A stretch of 59,755 nt of DNA from Empedobacter sp036647415 (GTDB lineage: Bacteria > Bacteroidota > Bacteroidia > Flavobacteriales > Weeksellaceae), in contig NZ_JAVXKG010000021.1 of the NCBI RefSeq assembly GCF_036647415.1, forward strand, positions 1 through 59,755. The letters are read 5' to 3'. The notes below the pieces were generated by a model that saw only the letters and a list, made by a program, of their open reading frames with translations, was not told where the DNA came from and searched no databases. This document shows, one piece after another, positions 52,760 to 59,755 of this stretch. The first letter of the stretch is position 1; each line of letters starts with the position of its first letter. A program made the translations under genes and the position numbers.

Positions 52760-53178
52760 AATCCGAAAAATCCTCTTTTCTTTTTCACTTTTGAAGCTTC
52801 TTGACCGTGATCTTGAATGTTTAATTCGATACGATTTTTGATGATTTGATATACAGCGCTCCATCCTGGGAAGCCTCCTAAATTTCTATCATCTATAAAA
52901 ATATCAGCATTTATTTTTCGACTTTGTTTTGTTTTATCAAAATCTTCACCATCAAAACTATTGTTGATTGCATAAAATTCGATACCATTTTTTTTGCAAA
53001 ATTCTACTGCTTCATCCAAAGCTTTTCCGCTGCGATAAGTCCACAATGTTAATCGGTAACCATCGCTCTGTAATTGGCGTAATGTTTCAAAAGCAAATAT
53101 TTTTGCTTTACCTATTTCTGGGTATTTATCGTCTACAATTGTTCCATCAAAATCGACAGCTATAATTTTGTTAATCAT
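52756..53178 (-). CDS. HAD-superfamily hydrolase, BT0820-like
   Basis: 140 residues. Nucleophile motif DFDGTIVDD at the N-terminus, LWTYRSGKAL as motif II, and IFIDDRNLGGFPGW as motif IV; no cap domain is present. Small phosphatases of this type are common in Bacteroidota; the substrate is unknown. The C-terminal tail is basic (ASKVKKKRGFF). It lies 17 bp after gpmI and overlaps map by 4 bp (ATGA), so it is translationally coupled to map. Confidence 0.82.
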   Translation of the reverse strand: MINKIIAVDFDGTIVDDKYPEIGKAKIFAFETLRQLQSDGYRLTLWTYRSGKALDEAVEFCKKNGIEFYAINNSFDGEDFDKTKQSRKINADIFIDDRNLGGFPGWSAVYQIIKNRIELNIQDHGQEASKVKKKRGFFGL

Positions 53179-53195
53179 AATTGTAAGTATATAGA

Positions 53196-54731
53196 TTAGT
53201 TTTTATGTACAATAATATTTCCAGTCATTTCTGCTGGAATTTCTATTTGCATTAATGTTAAAATAGAAGGAGCAATGTCTCCTAATTTTCCATGAGCAAC
53301 AGTCCACTCTGTATTTTTTTGAGCTAAGATAAATGGAACTGGATTGGTTGTATGTTGTGTATTTGGAGAACCGTCCTCGTTCATCATATAATCAGAATTA
53401 CCATGATCGGCTAAAATCACAACATTATAGCCATGTTCTATCGCTATATTTACAATTTTTTCGGCACAAGAATCTACAATTTCTGCGGCTTTTATTGCTG
53501 CGCTCATTACACCTGTATGACCTACCATATCTGTATTAGCGAAATTAAGACAAATAAAATCTGCTGATTCTTTTTCTATTTCAGGAATAATAGCATTTGT
53601 AATGTCATAAGCAGCCATTTCTGGTTTCAAATCGTAAGTTGCAACATCACGTGGTGAGGCGCATAAAATACGTGTTTCTCCTTCAAAAGACTCTTCTTGT
53701 CCACCGTTGAAGAAAAATGTAACGTGTGGATACTTTTCTGTTTCGGCAATACGAATTTGTTTGCGTCCAGCTTTAGAAATTACTTCACCCAAAGTATTCA
53801 TAATATTACTTTCGTCAAAAATAACGTCAACATTTTTATACGTTGCATCATATTGCGTTAGTGTAATATATTTTAGGTTTAGTTTGTGCATTGCATATTC
53901 AGGAAAGTCTTTTTGTGTTAACACTTCTGTGATTTCGCGTCCGCGATCTGTTCTGAAATTAAAACAAATAACAACATCATCATTTTCAATTTTTGCTTTT
54001 GGTTGACCATTTTCATCCGTTACAATTATTGGTTTGATGAATTCATCTGTTACACCATCTTGATACGATTTTTGAATAGTTTCTAACGGATTTGTTGTTG
54101 TTTCACCAACTCCGTTCACCATTGCATCGTAAGCTAATTTTACACGTTCCCATCGTTTATCACGATCCATTGCATAATATCTACCTGTAATTGAGGCAAG
54201 CTCTCCAGTAGATACTGTCATGTGATTCATTAAATCAGTTATAAATTTTTCACCTGATTTTGGATCAGTATCACGACCATCTGTAAATGCGTGTACAAAA
54301 ACATTTTGATCTAAACCTAAACCTTTTGCAGCATCTAATAAACCTTTTAGATGATTGATGTGAGAATGTACACCACCATTGGAAACTAATCCTATAAAAT
54401 GTACTTTTTTATTATTATTTAAAGCATAATTAAACGCATCTTTCAGAATTGGTTCGTTTTTAAATGTTCCATTTTCTGTTGCCATGTTGATACGAACTAA
54501 GTTTTGAAAAACTACACGTCCGGCTCCTAAATTCATGTGTCCAACTTCCGAATTTCCCATTTGACCTTCTGGTAAACCAACGGCTAAACCAAAAGTGTCT
54601 AAAGTAGAATTTGGATATTTAGTGAAACAGCTATCTATAAAAGGAGTATTGGCTTGCGCGATTGCAGAAACAGCTGGATTTGGACCTATTCCCCAACCGT
54701 CTAAAATCATTAATATTGCTTTGTTGTTCAT
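53196..54731 (-). CDS. gpmI: 2,3-bisphosphoglycerate-independent phosphoglycerate mutase
   Basis: 511 residues. Converts 3-phosphoglycerate to 2-phosphoglycerate in glycolysis/gluconeogenesis using two Mn2+. The nucleophilic Ser is in QMGNSEVGHMNLGAGR; other ligands lie in ILDGWG, VHAFTDGRDTDP, FNFRTDRGRE, NFANTDMVGHTG and LADHGNSD. Intact at standard length. It is the first gene of a four-gene unit (gpmI, HAD hydrolase, map, methyltransferase). A -7 box lies in the palindrome upstream. Confidence 0.97.
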   Translation of the reverse strand: MNNKAILMILDGWGIGPNPAVSAIAQANTPFIDSCFTKYPNSTLDTFGLAVGLPEGQMGNSEVGHMNLGAGRVVFQNLVRINMATENGTFKNEPILKDAFNYALNNNKKVHFIGLVSNGGVHSHINHLKGLLDAAKGLGLDQNVFVHAFTDGRDTDPKSGEKFITDLMNHMTVSTGELASITGRYYAMDRDKRWERVKLAYDAMVNGVGETTTNPLETIQKSYQDGVTDEFIKPIIVTDENGQPKAKIENDDVVICFNFRTDRGREITEVLTQKDFPEYAMHKLNLKYITLTQYDATYKNVDVIFDESNIMNTLGEVISKAGRKQIRIAETEKYPHVTFFFNGGQEESFEGETRILCASPRDVATYDLKPEMAAYDITNAIIPEIEKESADFICLNFANTDMVGHTGVMSAAIKAAEIVDSCAEKIVNIAIEHGYNVVILADHGNSDYMMNEDGSPNTQHTTNPVPFILAQKNTEWTVAHGKLGDIAPSILTLMQIEIPAEMTGNIIVHKN

Positions 54732-54749
54732 TTTTGTGATTGAATAATT

Positions 54750-54778
54750 CAGCCCAAAGATACTAAATCTTCGGGCTG
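54750..54778 (-). promoter_or_regulatory. Imperfect palindrome overlapping the gpmI -7 box
   Basis: On the minus strand, CAGCCCGAAGAT and ATCTTTGGGCTG flank a 5-nt centre. The right arm contains TATCTTTG, a consensus -7 box. The structure could be an operator, a hairpin in the recQ 3' end or a terminator without T run. Confidence 0.5.
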
Positions 54779-54799
54779 ATAGGTTAATTCTTAATATGA

Positions 54800-57001
54800 T
54801 TAGTTGGCAACGTCACTGATGAATTTTATACGCATTAATCGTAATTCTTCTTCATCATAATCATCGCTAAATTCTTTTAATAAATTTGACATTGAATCAG
54901 ATTCTGCTTCCATCAAGAAATCATAAATTTCTTCTTGTTGGTCTTCGTCTAATACATCATCTATATAATAATCTATATTTAATTTAGTTCCTTGGTAAAC
55001 GATACTTTCCATTTCCGAAAGTAAATCACTCATCGAAAGATTTTTTGCGCTTGCAACATCTTCCAAATTTAATTTTCTATCAGTTGATTGAATGATGTAA
55101 ACTTTATGGCTAGATTTATCTGCCAATTGTTTTATCACCATATCTTCTGGTCGAATAATATCGTTATCAGTTACATATTTTGCAATAAAGTCTACAAAAT
55201 CTTTTCCAAATTTTTGCGCTTTACCTTCTCCAACACCAAAAACATTTGTTAGTTCTTTGATTGTTGTTGGATATTGCATCGTCATATCATCTAAACTTGT
55301 ATCCTGAAAAATTGCAAAAGGTGGAATTTGATGCTTTTTTGCTATTTTTTTTCGTAATTCTTTTAGTTGTTTTAAAAGAACGTCGTCAAATGCAATTGGA
55401 GCAGATGATGATTCCTCTTTGTCAAAACTTCCTTCAGATAATAATTTTTTAAAATCGATATCCTCTGCAATTTCAAAAGAAGTAGGTTTTGCGAAATAAG
55501 CTTTTCCTGCTTCTGTGATTTTTAAAACACCGTATGATTCGATTTCTTTTTCTAAATAATTACGAACGATTAATTGTCGTAAAATAGATTTCCAATAATA
55601 ATCTTCTTTGTCTTTTCCAATACCAAAATATTCTTCAGAACTAAGGTTGTGAGTTTTTGTGATAGAAGTTTCTTTACCAACAATTACATTTACAACATCG
55701 TTTAGTTTTAATTTCTGATTGGTGTTTTGCACAATTTCTAAAGCTGTAACGGCATCGTCTTTTGCTTCTACCATTTTTTTAGGATTGCGCATGTTGTCAT
55801 CCATCATGGCACCTTCGCCACTTTTATCGTTAAATTCTTCTCCAAAATAATGTAATAAGAATTTACGTCGTGACATAGATGTTTCTGCGTAAGCAACAAC
55901 CTCAGAAAGTAATTGCATACCAACTTCTCTTTCAGCAACAGGTTTACTCGCTAAAAATTTCTCTAATTTTTCGATGTCTTTGTAATCATAAAAAGCAATA
56001 CAGATTCCTTCACCACCATCTCGTCCAGCTCTACCAGTTTCTTGGTAATAACTTTCTAATGATTTTGGAATATCATAATGCATTACAAAACGTACATCTG
56101 GTTTGTCGATCCCCATTCCGAAAGCAATTGTAGCTACAACAACACTTGCTTCTTCCATCAAAAATAAATCTTGATGTTTGCTACGTGTTTTTACGTCTAA
56201 ACCTGCATGATATGGAATAGCATTGATTCCGTTGACTTGTAAAAGTTGTGTAATCTCTTCAACTTTTTTACGACTCAAGCAATAAATTACACCTGATTTA
56301 CCATCATTTTGTTTGATAAACTTGATAATTTGTTTGTCTTGATCAACTTTTGGTCGGATTTCGTAAAATAAATTCGTACGATTAAACGAATCCTTAAACA
56401 CTCTAGCAGTTTGCATTCCTAAAGTTTTCTGAATATCCTCTTGTACTTTAGGTGTTGCAGTAGCTGTTAAAGCTATAATTGGTGCGTCGCCAATTTTATT
56501 GATAATTGATTTTAGGTTACGATATTCTGGTCGAAAATCGTGTCCCCATTCAGAAATACAATGCGCTTCATCAATAGCGAAAAAAGAAATTTTTACCGAT
56601 TTAAAAAAATCGATGTATTCTTCTTTCGTTAACGATTCTGGTGCAACGTATAACAATTTTGTAACACCATCTTTAATATCCGTCATCACCGTTTTGGTTT
56701 CAGACTTGTTTAAAGATGAATTTAATACGTGGGCAATTCCATCATTTTCGGAAATACCTCGTATTGCGTCTACTTGATTCTTCATTAAGGCGATTAAAGG
56801 TGATACAATAATCGCAACTCCATCAGACATTAATGCCGGTAGTTGATAACATAAAGACTTACCTCCGCCAGTAGGCATCAAAACAAATACATCTTCATTT
56901 TTCAATAAGGTTGTAATGATTTCGTGCTGCTGTCCTTTAAATTGGTCGAAACCAAAATATTTTTTGAGATAAGATGTTAAGTTTTTCGAAGTGGCTTCCA
57001 T
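54800..57001 (-). CDS. recQ: ATP-dependent DNA helicase RecQ, with no zinc-binding cysteines
   Basis: 733 residues, longer than E. coli RecQ (about 610). Helicase motifs are complete: MPTGGGKSLCYQLPA (I), DEAHCISEWGHDFRP (II and RecQ loop), ALTATATPK (III), YCLSRKKVEEI, ATIAFGMGIDKPDVRFVMHY (V) and YYQETGRAGRDGG (VI). The RQC region follows, but in place of the usual Cys4 zinc site it reads SRRKFLLHYFGEEF...SGEGAMMDDN, without cysteines. An HRDC-like domain lies at about 540-625, followed by an extra C-terminal region of about 100 residues. It acts in recombination and fork repair. Loss of zinc may be lineage-specific. Confidence 0.93.
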   Translation of the reverse strand: MEATSKNLTSYLKKYFGFDQFKGQQHEIITTLLKNEDVFVLMPTGGGKSLCYQLPALMSDGVAIIVSPLIALMKNQVDAIRGISENDGIAHVLNSSLNKSETKTVMTDIKDGVTKLLYVAPESLTKEEYIDFFKSVKISFFAIDEAHCISEWGHDFRPEYRNLKSIINKIGDAPIIALTATATPKVQEDIQKTLGMQTARVFKDSFNRTNLFYEIRPKVDQDKQIIKFIKQNDGKSGVIYCLSRKKVEEITQLLQVNGINAIPYHAGLDVKTRSKHQDLFLMEEASVVVATIAFGMGIDKPDVRFVMHYDIPKSLESYYQETGRAGRDGGEGICIAFYDYKDIEKLEKFLASKPVAEREVGMQLLSEVVAYAETSMSRRKFLLHYFGEEFNDKSGEGAMMDDNMRNPKKMVEAKDDAVTALEIVQNTNQKLKLNDVVNVIVGKETSITKTHNLSSEEYFGIGKDKEDYYWKSILRQLIVRNYLEKEIESYGVLKITEAGKAYFAKPTSFEIAEDIDFKKLLSEGSFDKEESSSAPIAFDDVLLKQLKELRKKIAKKHQIPPFAIFQDTSLDDMTMQYPTTIKELTNVFGVGEGKAQKFGKDFVDFIAKYVTDNDIIRPEDMVIKQLADKSSHKVYIIQSTDRKLNLEDVASAKNLSMSDLLSEMESIVYQGTKLNIDYYIDDVLDEDQQEEIYDFLMEAESDSMSNLLKEFSDDYDEEELRLMRIKFISDVAN

Positions 57002-57044
57002 CTACACAAAAGACTAAAATTAATATTATAAATTAAATAGTTCC

Positions 57045-57052
57045 TATATTTG
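57045..57052 (+). promoter_or_regulatory. Bacteroidota -7 box for kdsD
   Basis: TATATTTG, about 113 nt before the gene; a clear -33 element is missing. Confidence 0.4.
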
Positions 57053-57165
57053 ATACCTCATAAATATACACTTAATTTTATTAAGTTTTTTATATAATTG
57101 AGTGAGAATAAAAAAGGAGAGTAAAAGTACGAAAAATTTTAAAAATAGACAATAGAAATTTTATT

Positions 57166-58131
57166 GTGAAAAATTCAGATTTAATACAGATTGCTCAAGG
57201 TGTTTTTCGAGAAGAAATACAAGAGCTAGAAGCAATTGCTTCACGTATTAACGATTCTTTTGTTGATGCGGTAAATGCGATATTTAATGCAAAAGGGAAG
57301 TTGGTTATTGTTGGAGTAGGAAAGAGTGCACATATTGCAAATAAAATTGTAGCAACTTTAAATTCGACTGGAACACCAAGCCAATTTTTACATGCAACAG
57401 AAGCTATACATGGCGACTTAGGTTTATTGAGGCCTGAGGATGTTGTTATTTGTATATCAAAAAGCGGAAATACACCAGAAATTACGTATTTGGCGCCAAT
57501 ACTTAAACAATATGCTTCTGTTTTGATTGGTTTGACATCAAATTTGAAGTCAGAATTAGCCAAGAATTCGGATATAGTTTTGGATGTAAATATTACCAAA
57601 GAAGCTTGTCCAGTAAATTTGGCACCTACAACTTCTACAACATCACAGTTGGTAATGGGAGATGCTTTGGCGGTTGCTTTGATGAAAATGCGTTCATTTT
57701 CTCAGAATGATTTTGCTAAATATCATCCAGGAGGTGCATTAGGAAAACGTTTGCTTTGGACGGTAGAGAATATTGTTGATCCAGAAAGAAAGCCTTTTGT
57801 AAGACCAGATTCTTCTATATCTGATGTAATAAATTCTTTAACATCAGGTCGACACGGTATAACGGCTGTTTTGGATGAGAAGAAAATAATAGGTGTTATC
57901 ACAGATGGTGATTTGCGTAGAATGTTGTTAAATAATAAAACATTTGATCATTTAACAGCAAAAGATATTGCGTCAATGCATCCAAAAACAATTAATAAAG
58001 CAGAAAAAGCAAGAGAAGCTTTGGGAATTTTGCGTCAAAATAGTATTGGACAATTAGTTGTTGTAGATGACGAAAATGAATATTACGGTATTTTAGATAT
58101 TCACTCAATCTTAAACGAAGGAATAGAATAG
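57166..58131 (+). CDS. kdsD: Arabinose-5-phosphate isomerase (KpsF/GutQ family)
   Basis: 321 residues. An N-terminal SIS isomerase domain (VGVGKSAHIANKIVATLNST, CISKSGNTPEITYLAP, HPGGALGKRL) and two C-terminal CBS domains (ISDVINSLTSGRHGITAVLD; GQLVVVDDENEYYGILDIHS). Converts D-ribulose 5-phosphate to D-arabinose 5-phosphate, the first committed step of Kdo synthesis for LPS. Begins with GTG. tatC follows three bases after the stop. Confidence 0.92.
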   Translation: MKNSDLIQIAQGVFREEIQELEAIASRINDSFVDAVNAIFNAKGKLVIVGVGKSAHIANKIVATLNSTGTPSQFLHATEAIHGDLGLLRPEDVVICISKSGNTPEITYLAPILKQYASVLIGLTSNLKSELAKNSDIVLDVNITKEACPVNLAPTTSTTSQLVMGDALAVALMKMRSFSQNDFAKYHPGGALGKRLLWTVENIVDPERKPFVRPDSSISDVINSLTSGRHGITAVLDEKKIIGVITDGDLRRMLLNNKTFDHLTAKDIASMHPKTINKAEKAREALGILRQNSIGQLVVVDDENEYYGILDIHSILNEGIE

Positions 58132-58134
58132 CGT

Positions 58135-58968
58135 ATGTCAGAAACAAAAAAAACAAGTATGTCTTTCTTAGCACATGTTGGTGAATTAAGAGGACATTTG
58201 GTTCGTTCTATTCTTGCATTAGTAGTAACGTCTATAGCAGTAGCAATTTATTGGGACGAGTTAGTGAAAAATGTAATTATGGCTCCGCTTAAATCTACAT
58301 TTTTGACATTTTCAATTTTTAATGATTTTGGAGAATTTACAGGATTTGGAAAAATATACACAGAGTCTTTTGATATATCGAAAGATTTAACCAATCTTAA
58401 TCCATCAGGACAAATAACCTCACAATTTTTTGCAATTATTGTGTGTGGAGTTATTTTGGCAATACCATATATTATTTATGAGTTGTGGCGATTTGTAAAA
58501 CCCGCACTTAAAGAAGGAGAACGTAAATACGCAGGCTTTACAATATTTGCAGTTACATTTTTCTTTGTAACAGGAGTATTATTCAGTTATTACATGTTAT
58601 TGCCTTTATGTACACAATTTTTATTTACGTATGATCCTTTTGGAGTAGGTAATACATGGACTCTACCAAGTTATATAGATTTGTTTGTACAATTATTATT
58701 ATCGATGGGTGTCATGTTTTTAATGCCTGTATTTGTTTATTTCTTAACAAGTATTGGTCTTCTTACACCAACGTTTTTGAGAGAATATCGTAAGCATGCT
58801 TTTATTGTTGTTTTGGTTATTGCAGCAGCAATTACACCAAACGATGTTTATAGTATGGTACTGGTCACAATTCCACTTTGGATATTGTACGAATTAAGCG
58901 TATTGATTTCGAATTCAGTTTATAAGAAGCAATTGAAAGCCAAGAATCAAGACCTCGTAAAGAATTAA
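58135..58968 (+). CDS. tatC: Sec-independent protein translocase TatC
   Basis: 277 residues with six transmembrane helices. The N-terminal FLAHVGELRGHLVRSILALV has the TatC hallmark, followed by IYELWRFVKPALKEGERKYA and the conserved FVYFLTSIGLLTP and AAITPNDVYSM. Together with TatA it exports folded twin-arginine proteins. A long periplasmic loop (about 55-110) is typical of Bacteroidota TatC. No tatA gene is seen next to it. Probably in one transcript with kdsD. Confidence 0.95.
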   Translation: MSETKKTSMSFLAHVGELRGHLVRSILALVVTSIAVAIYWDELVKNVIMAPLKSTFLTFSIFNDFGEFTGFGKIYTESFDISKDLTNLNPSGQITSQFFAIIVCGVILAIPYIIYELWRFVKPALKEGERKYAGFTIFAVTFFFVTGVLFSYYMLLPLCTQFLFTYDPFGVGNTWTLPSYIDLFVQLLLSMGVMFLMPVFVYFLTSIGLLTPTFLREYRKHAFIVVLVIAAAITPNDVYSMVLVTIPLWILYELSVLISNSVYKKQLKAKNQDLVKN

Positions 58969-59037
58969 CGTTATTATGCTTGCATAATAAAAATATTTAT
59001 TTATTTTTACATAACAGAAAAAAGTAAACACAAAATT

Positions 59038-59755
59038 ATGAAGATATTAGTTTGTATTAGTAGTGTACCAGATACTACAGCAAAAATCAACTTCACAGCT
59101 GACGGAAAAGAATTCGATAAGAATGGCGTTCAGTTCGTTATAAACCCACACGATGAATTTAGTTTAAATAAAGCAGTAGAATTACAAGAAAAACAAGGAG
59201 CTACTGTTACTATTTTAACTGTTGGTGACGCTTCTGTAGATGCAGTAATGCGTAAAGCCTTAGCTATCGGTGCCAATGATGGTATTCGTGTAGATGGTGA
59301 TGCACGCGACGATTTTTTCGTAGCAACACAAATTGCAAAAGCAGCAAAAGATGGTGGATTTGATCTTGTATTAACAGGAAGAGAATCTATTGATTATAAT
59401 GGTGGATCAGTTCCAGGATTAGTAGCAGCAATGTTAGATTATGGATTTGTAAACGGATGTATTGGTTTAGACGTAGAAGGTTCTACAGCTAAAGCTGTTC
59501 GTGAAATTGACGGAGGAAAAGAAACTGTAGAAGTTACTTTACCAGCGGTATTTGCAGGACAAAAAGGTTTAGTTGACGAAGCGGCTTTAAGAATTCCTAA
59601 CATGCGTGGAATTATGCAAGCACGTACAAAACAAATCAATGTTGTAGCACCAGAAGCAACTGAAACAAAAGTAGAAGTTGTTGGTTACGAAAAACCTGTT
59701 TCGAGAGGAAATGTAACTTTGGTAGACAAAGACAATGTAGCAGAATTGGTAAGAT
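59038..59755 (+). CDS. etfB: Electron transfer flavoprotein beta subunit, 3' end cut by the window
   Basis: 239 codons are visible; the family length is about 245-250, so only the last few residues are missing. Starts KILVCISSVPDTTAKI, with NPHDEFSLNKAVELQEKQGA, VLTGRESIDYNGGSVPGLVA and the C-terminal EVVGYEKPV. With EtfA it shuttles electrons from acyl-CoA and other dehydrogenases to the quinone pool. etfA presumably follows beyond the window. It lies 69 bp after tatC. Confidence 0.93.
   Translation, partial: MKILVCISSVPDTTAKINFTADGKEFDKNGVQFVINPHDEFSLNKAVELQEKQGATVTILTVGDASVDAVMRKALAIGANDGIRVDGDARDDFFVATQIAKAAKDGGFDLVLTGRESIDYNGGSVPGLVAAMLDYGFVNGCIGLDVEGSTAKAVREIDGGKETVEVTLPAVFAGQKGLVDEAALRIPNMRGIMQARTKQINVVAPEATETKVEVVGYEKPVSRGNVTLVDKDNVAELVR

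Noticed and set aside
52760..52864. Longer methionine aminopeptidase with an Arg/Ser-rich N-terminal extension
   Set aside because: The extension lies wholly inside the HAD hydrolase gene in another frame; the ATGA overlap gives the family-like start.

Overview
The window is an AT-rich chromosome segment from the Flavobacteriia (Bacteroidota), most likely Weeksellaceae (an Empedobacter- or Weeksella-like organism; the genus is inference). The evidence is a 288-residue primary sigma factor lacking region 1.1, repeated TAnnTTTG promoter boxes, two proteins with type IX secretion (T9SS) C-terminal sorting domains, and families typical of flavobacteria (PepSY-like, DUF5723, DUF4260, DUF4870, DUF5009). 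It is a draft scaffold: ten Ns at 43656-43665 interrupt a gene. No prophage, IS transposase, CRISPR array or plasmid gene was seen.

Layout. 1-3.7 kb: a terminator, a Flavo-1-like structured element, two tandem TRIC channel genes, hutG and rpoD. 3.7-7.0 kb: mgtE flanked by two genes that share an unrecognised W/D/G-rich domain, then a small barrel-like protein. 7.1-19.4 kb: rpe, an acyltransferase, recX, small membrane proteins, a lipoprotein-like gene with a suspicious T8 tract, a CAT-family acetyltransferase, a DMT transporter, a serine hydrolase, lepA, and a TPR/HTH regulator divergent from a DUF4870 gene. 19.6-22.1 kb: a probable rtcB-prfH ribosome repair/rescue operon behind an approximately 400-nt leader with a consensus promoter, a short ORF, an intrinsic terminator and three consecutive hairpins; this is the most interesting locus. 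22-33 kb: a MORN-like repeat protein, a DUF5009 acyltransferase-like protein, a DEAD-box helicase, metZ, threonine aldolase, and a two-component system followed by two PepSY-like genes. 33-39.8 kb: pcm, a Gfo/Idh/MocA oxidoreductase, 3-hydroxyacyl-CoA dehydrogenase, tpx, an aminotransferase, tRNA-Met and a ferredoxin-NADP-reductase-like enzyme. 39.9-47.2 kb: two tandem large T9SS cargo proteins and a DUF5723 outer-membrane protein. 47.3-59.8 kb: ferredoxin, polA, arfB, a gpmI-HAD-map-methyltransferase operon, recQ, kdsD, tatC and the start of etfB.

How the genes work together. Most are housekeeping genes in short operons separated by strong, often bidirectional terminators. Three translation-quality factors lie in the window: LepA, ArfB and the RtcB/PrfH pair. 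RtcB plus PrfH is a recently described pathway in which PrfH releases peptide from ribosomes with a cleaved 16S decoding centre and RtcB re-ligates the RNA; the leader seen here suggests conditional expression. Two copies of an approximately 65-bp palindromic element, in opposite orientation after unrelated genes, and two copies of another palindromic repeat indicate small dispersed mobile-like sequences in the genome.
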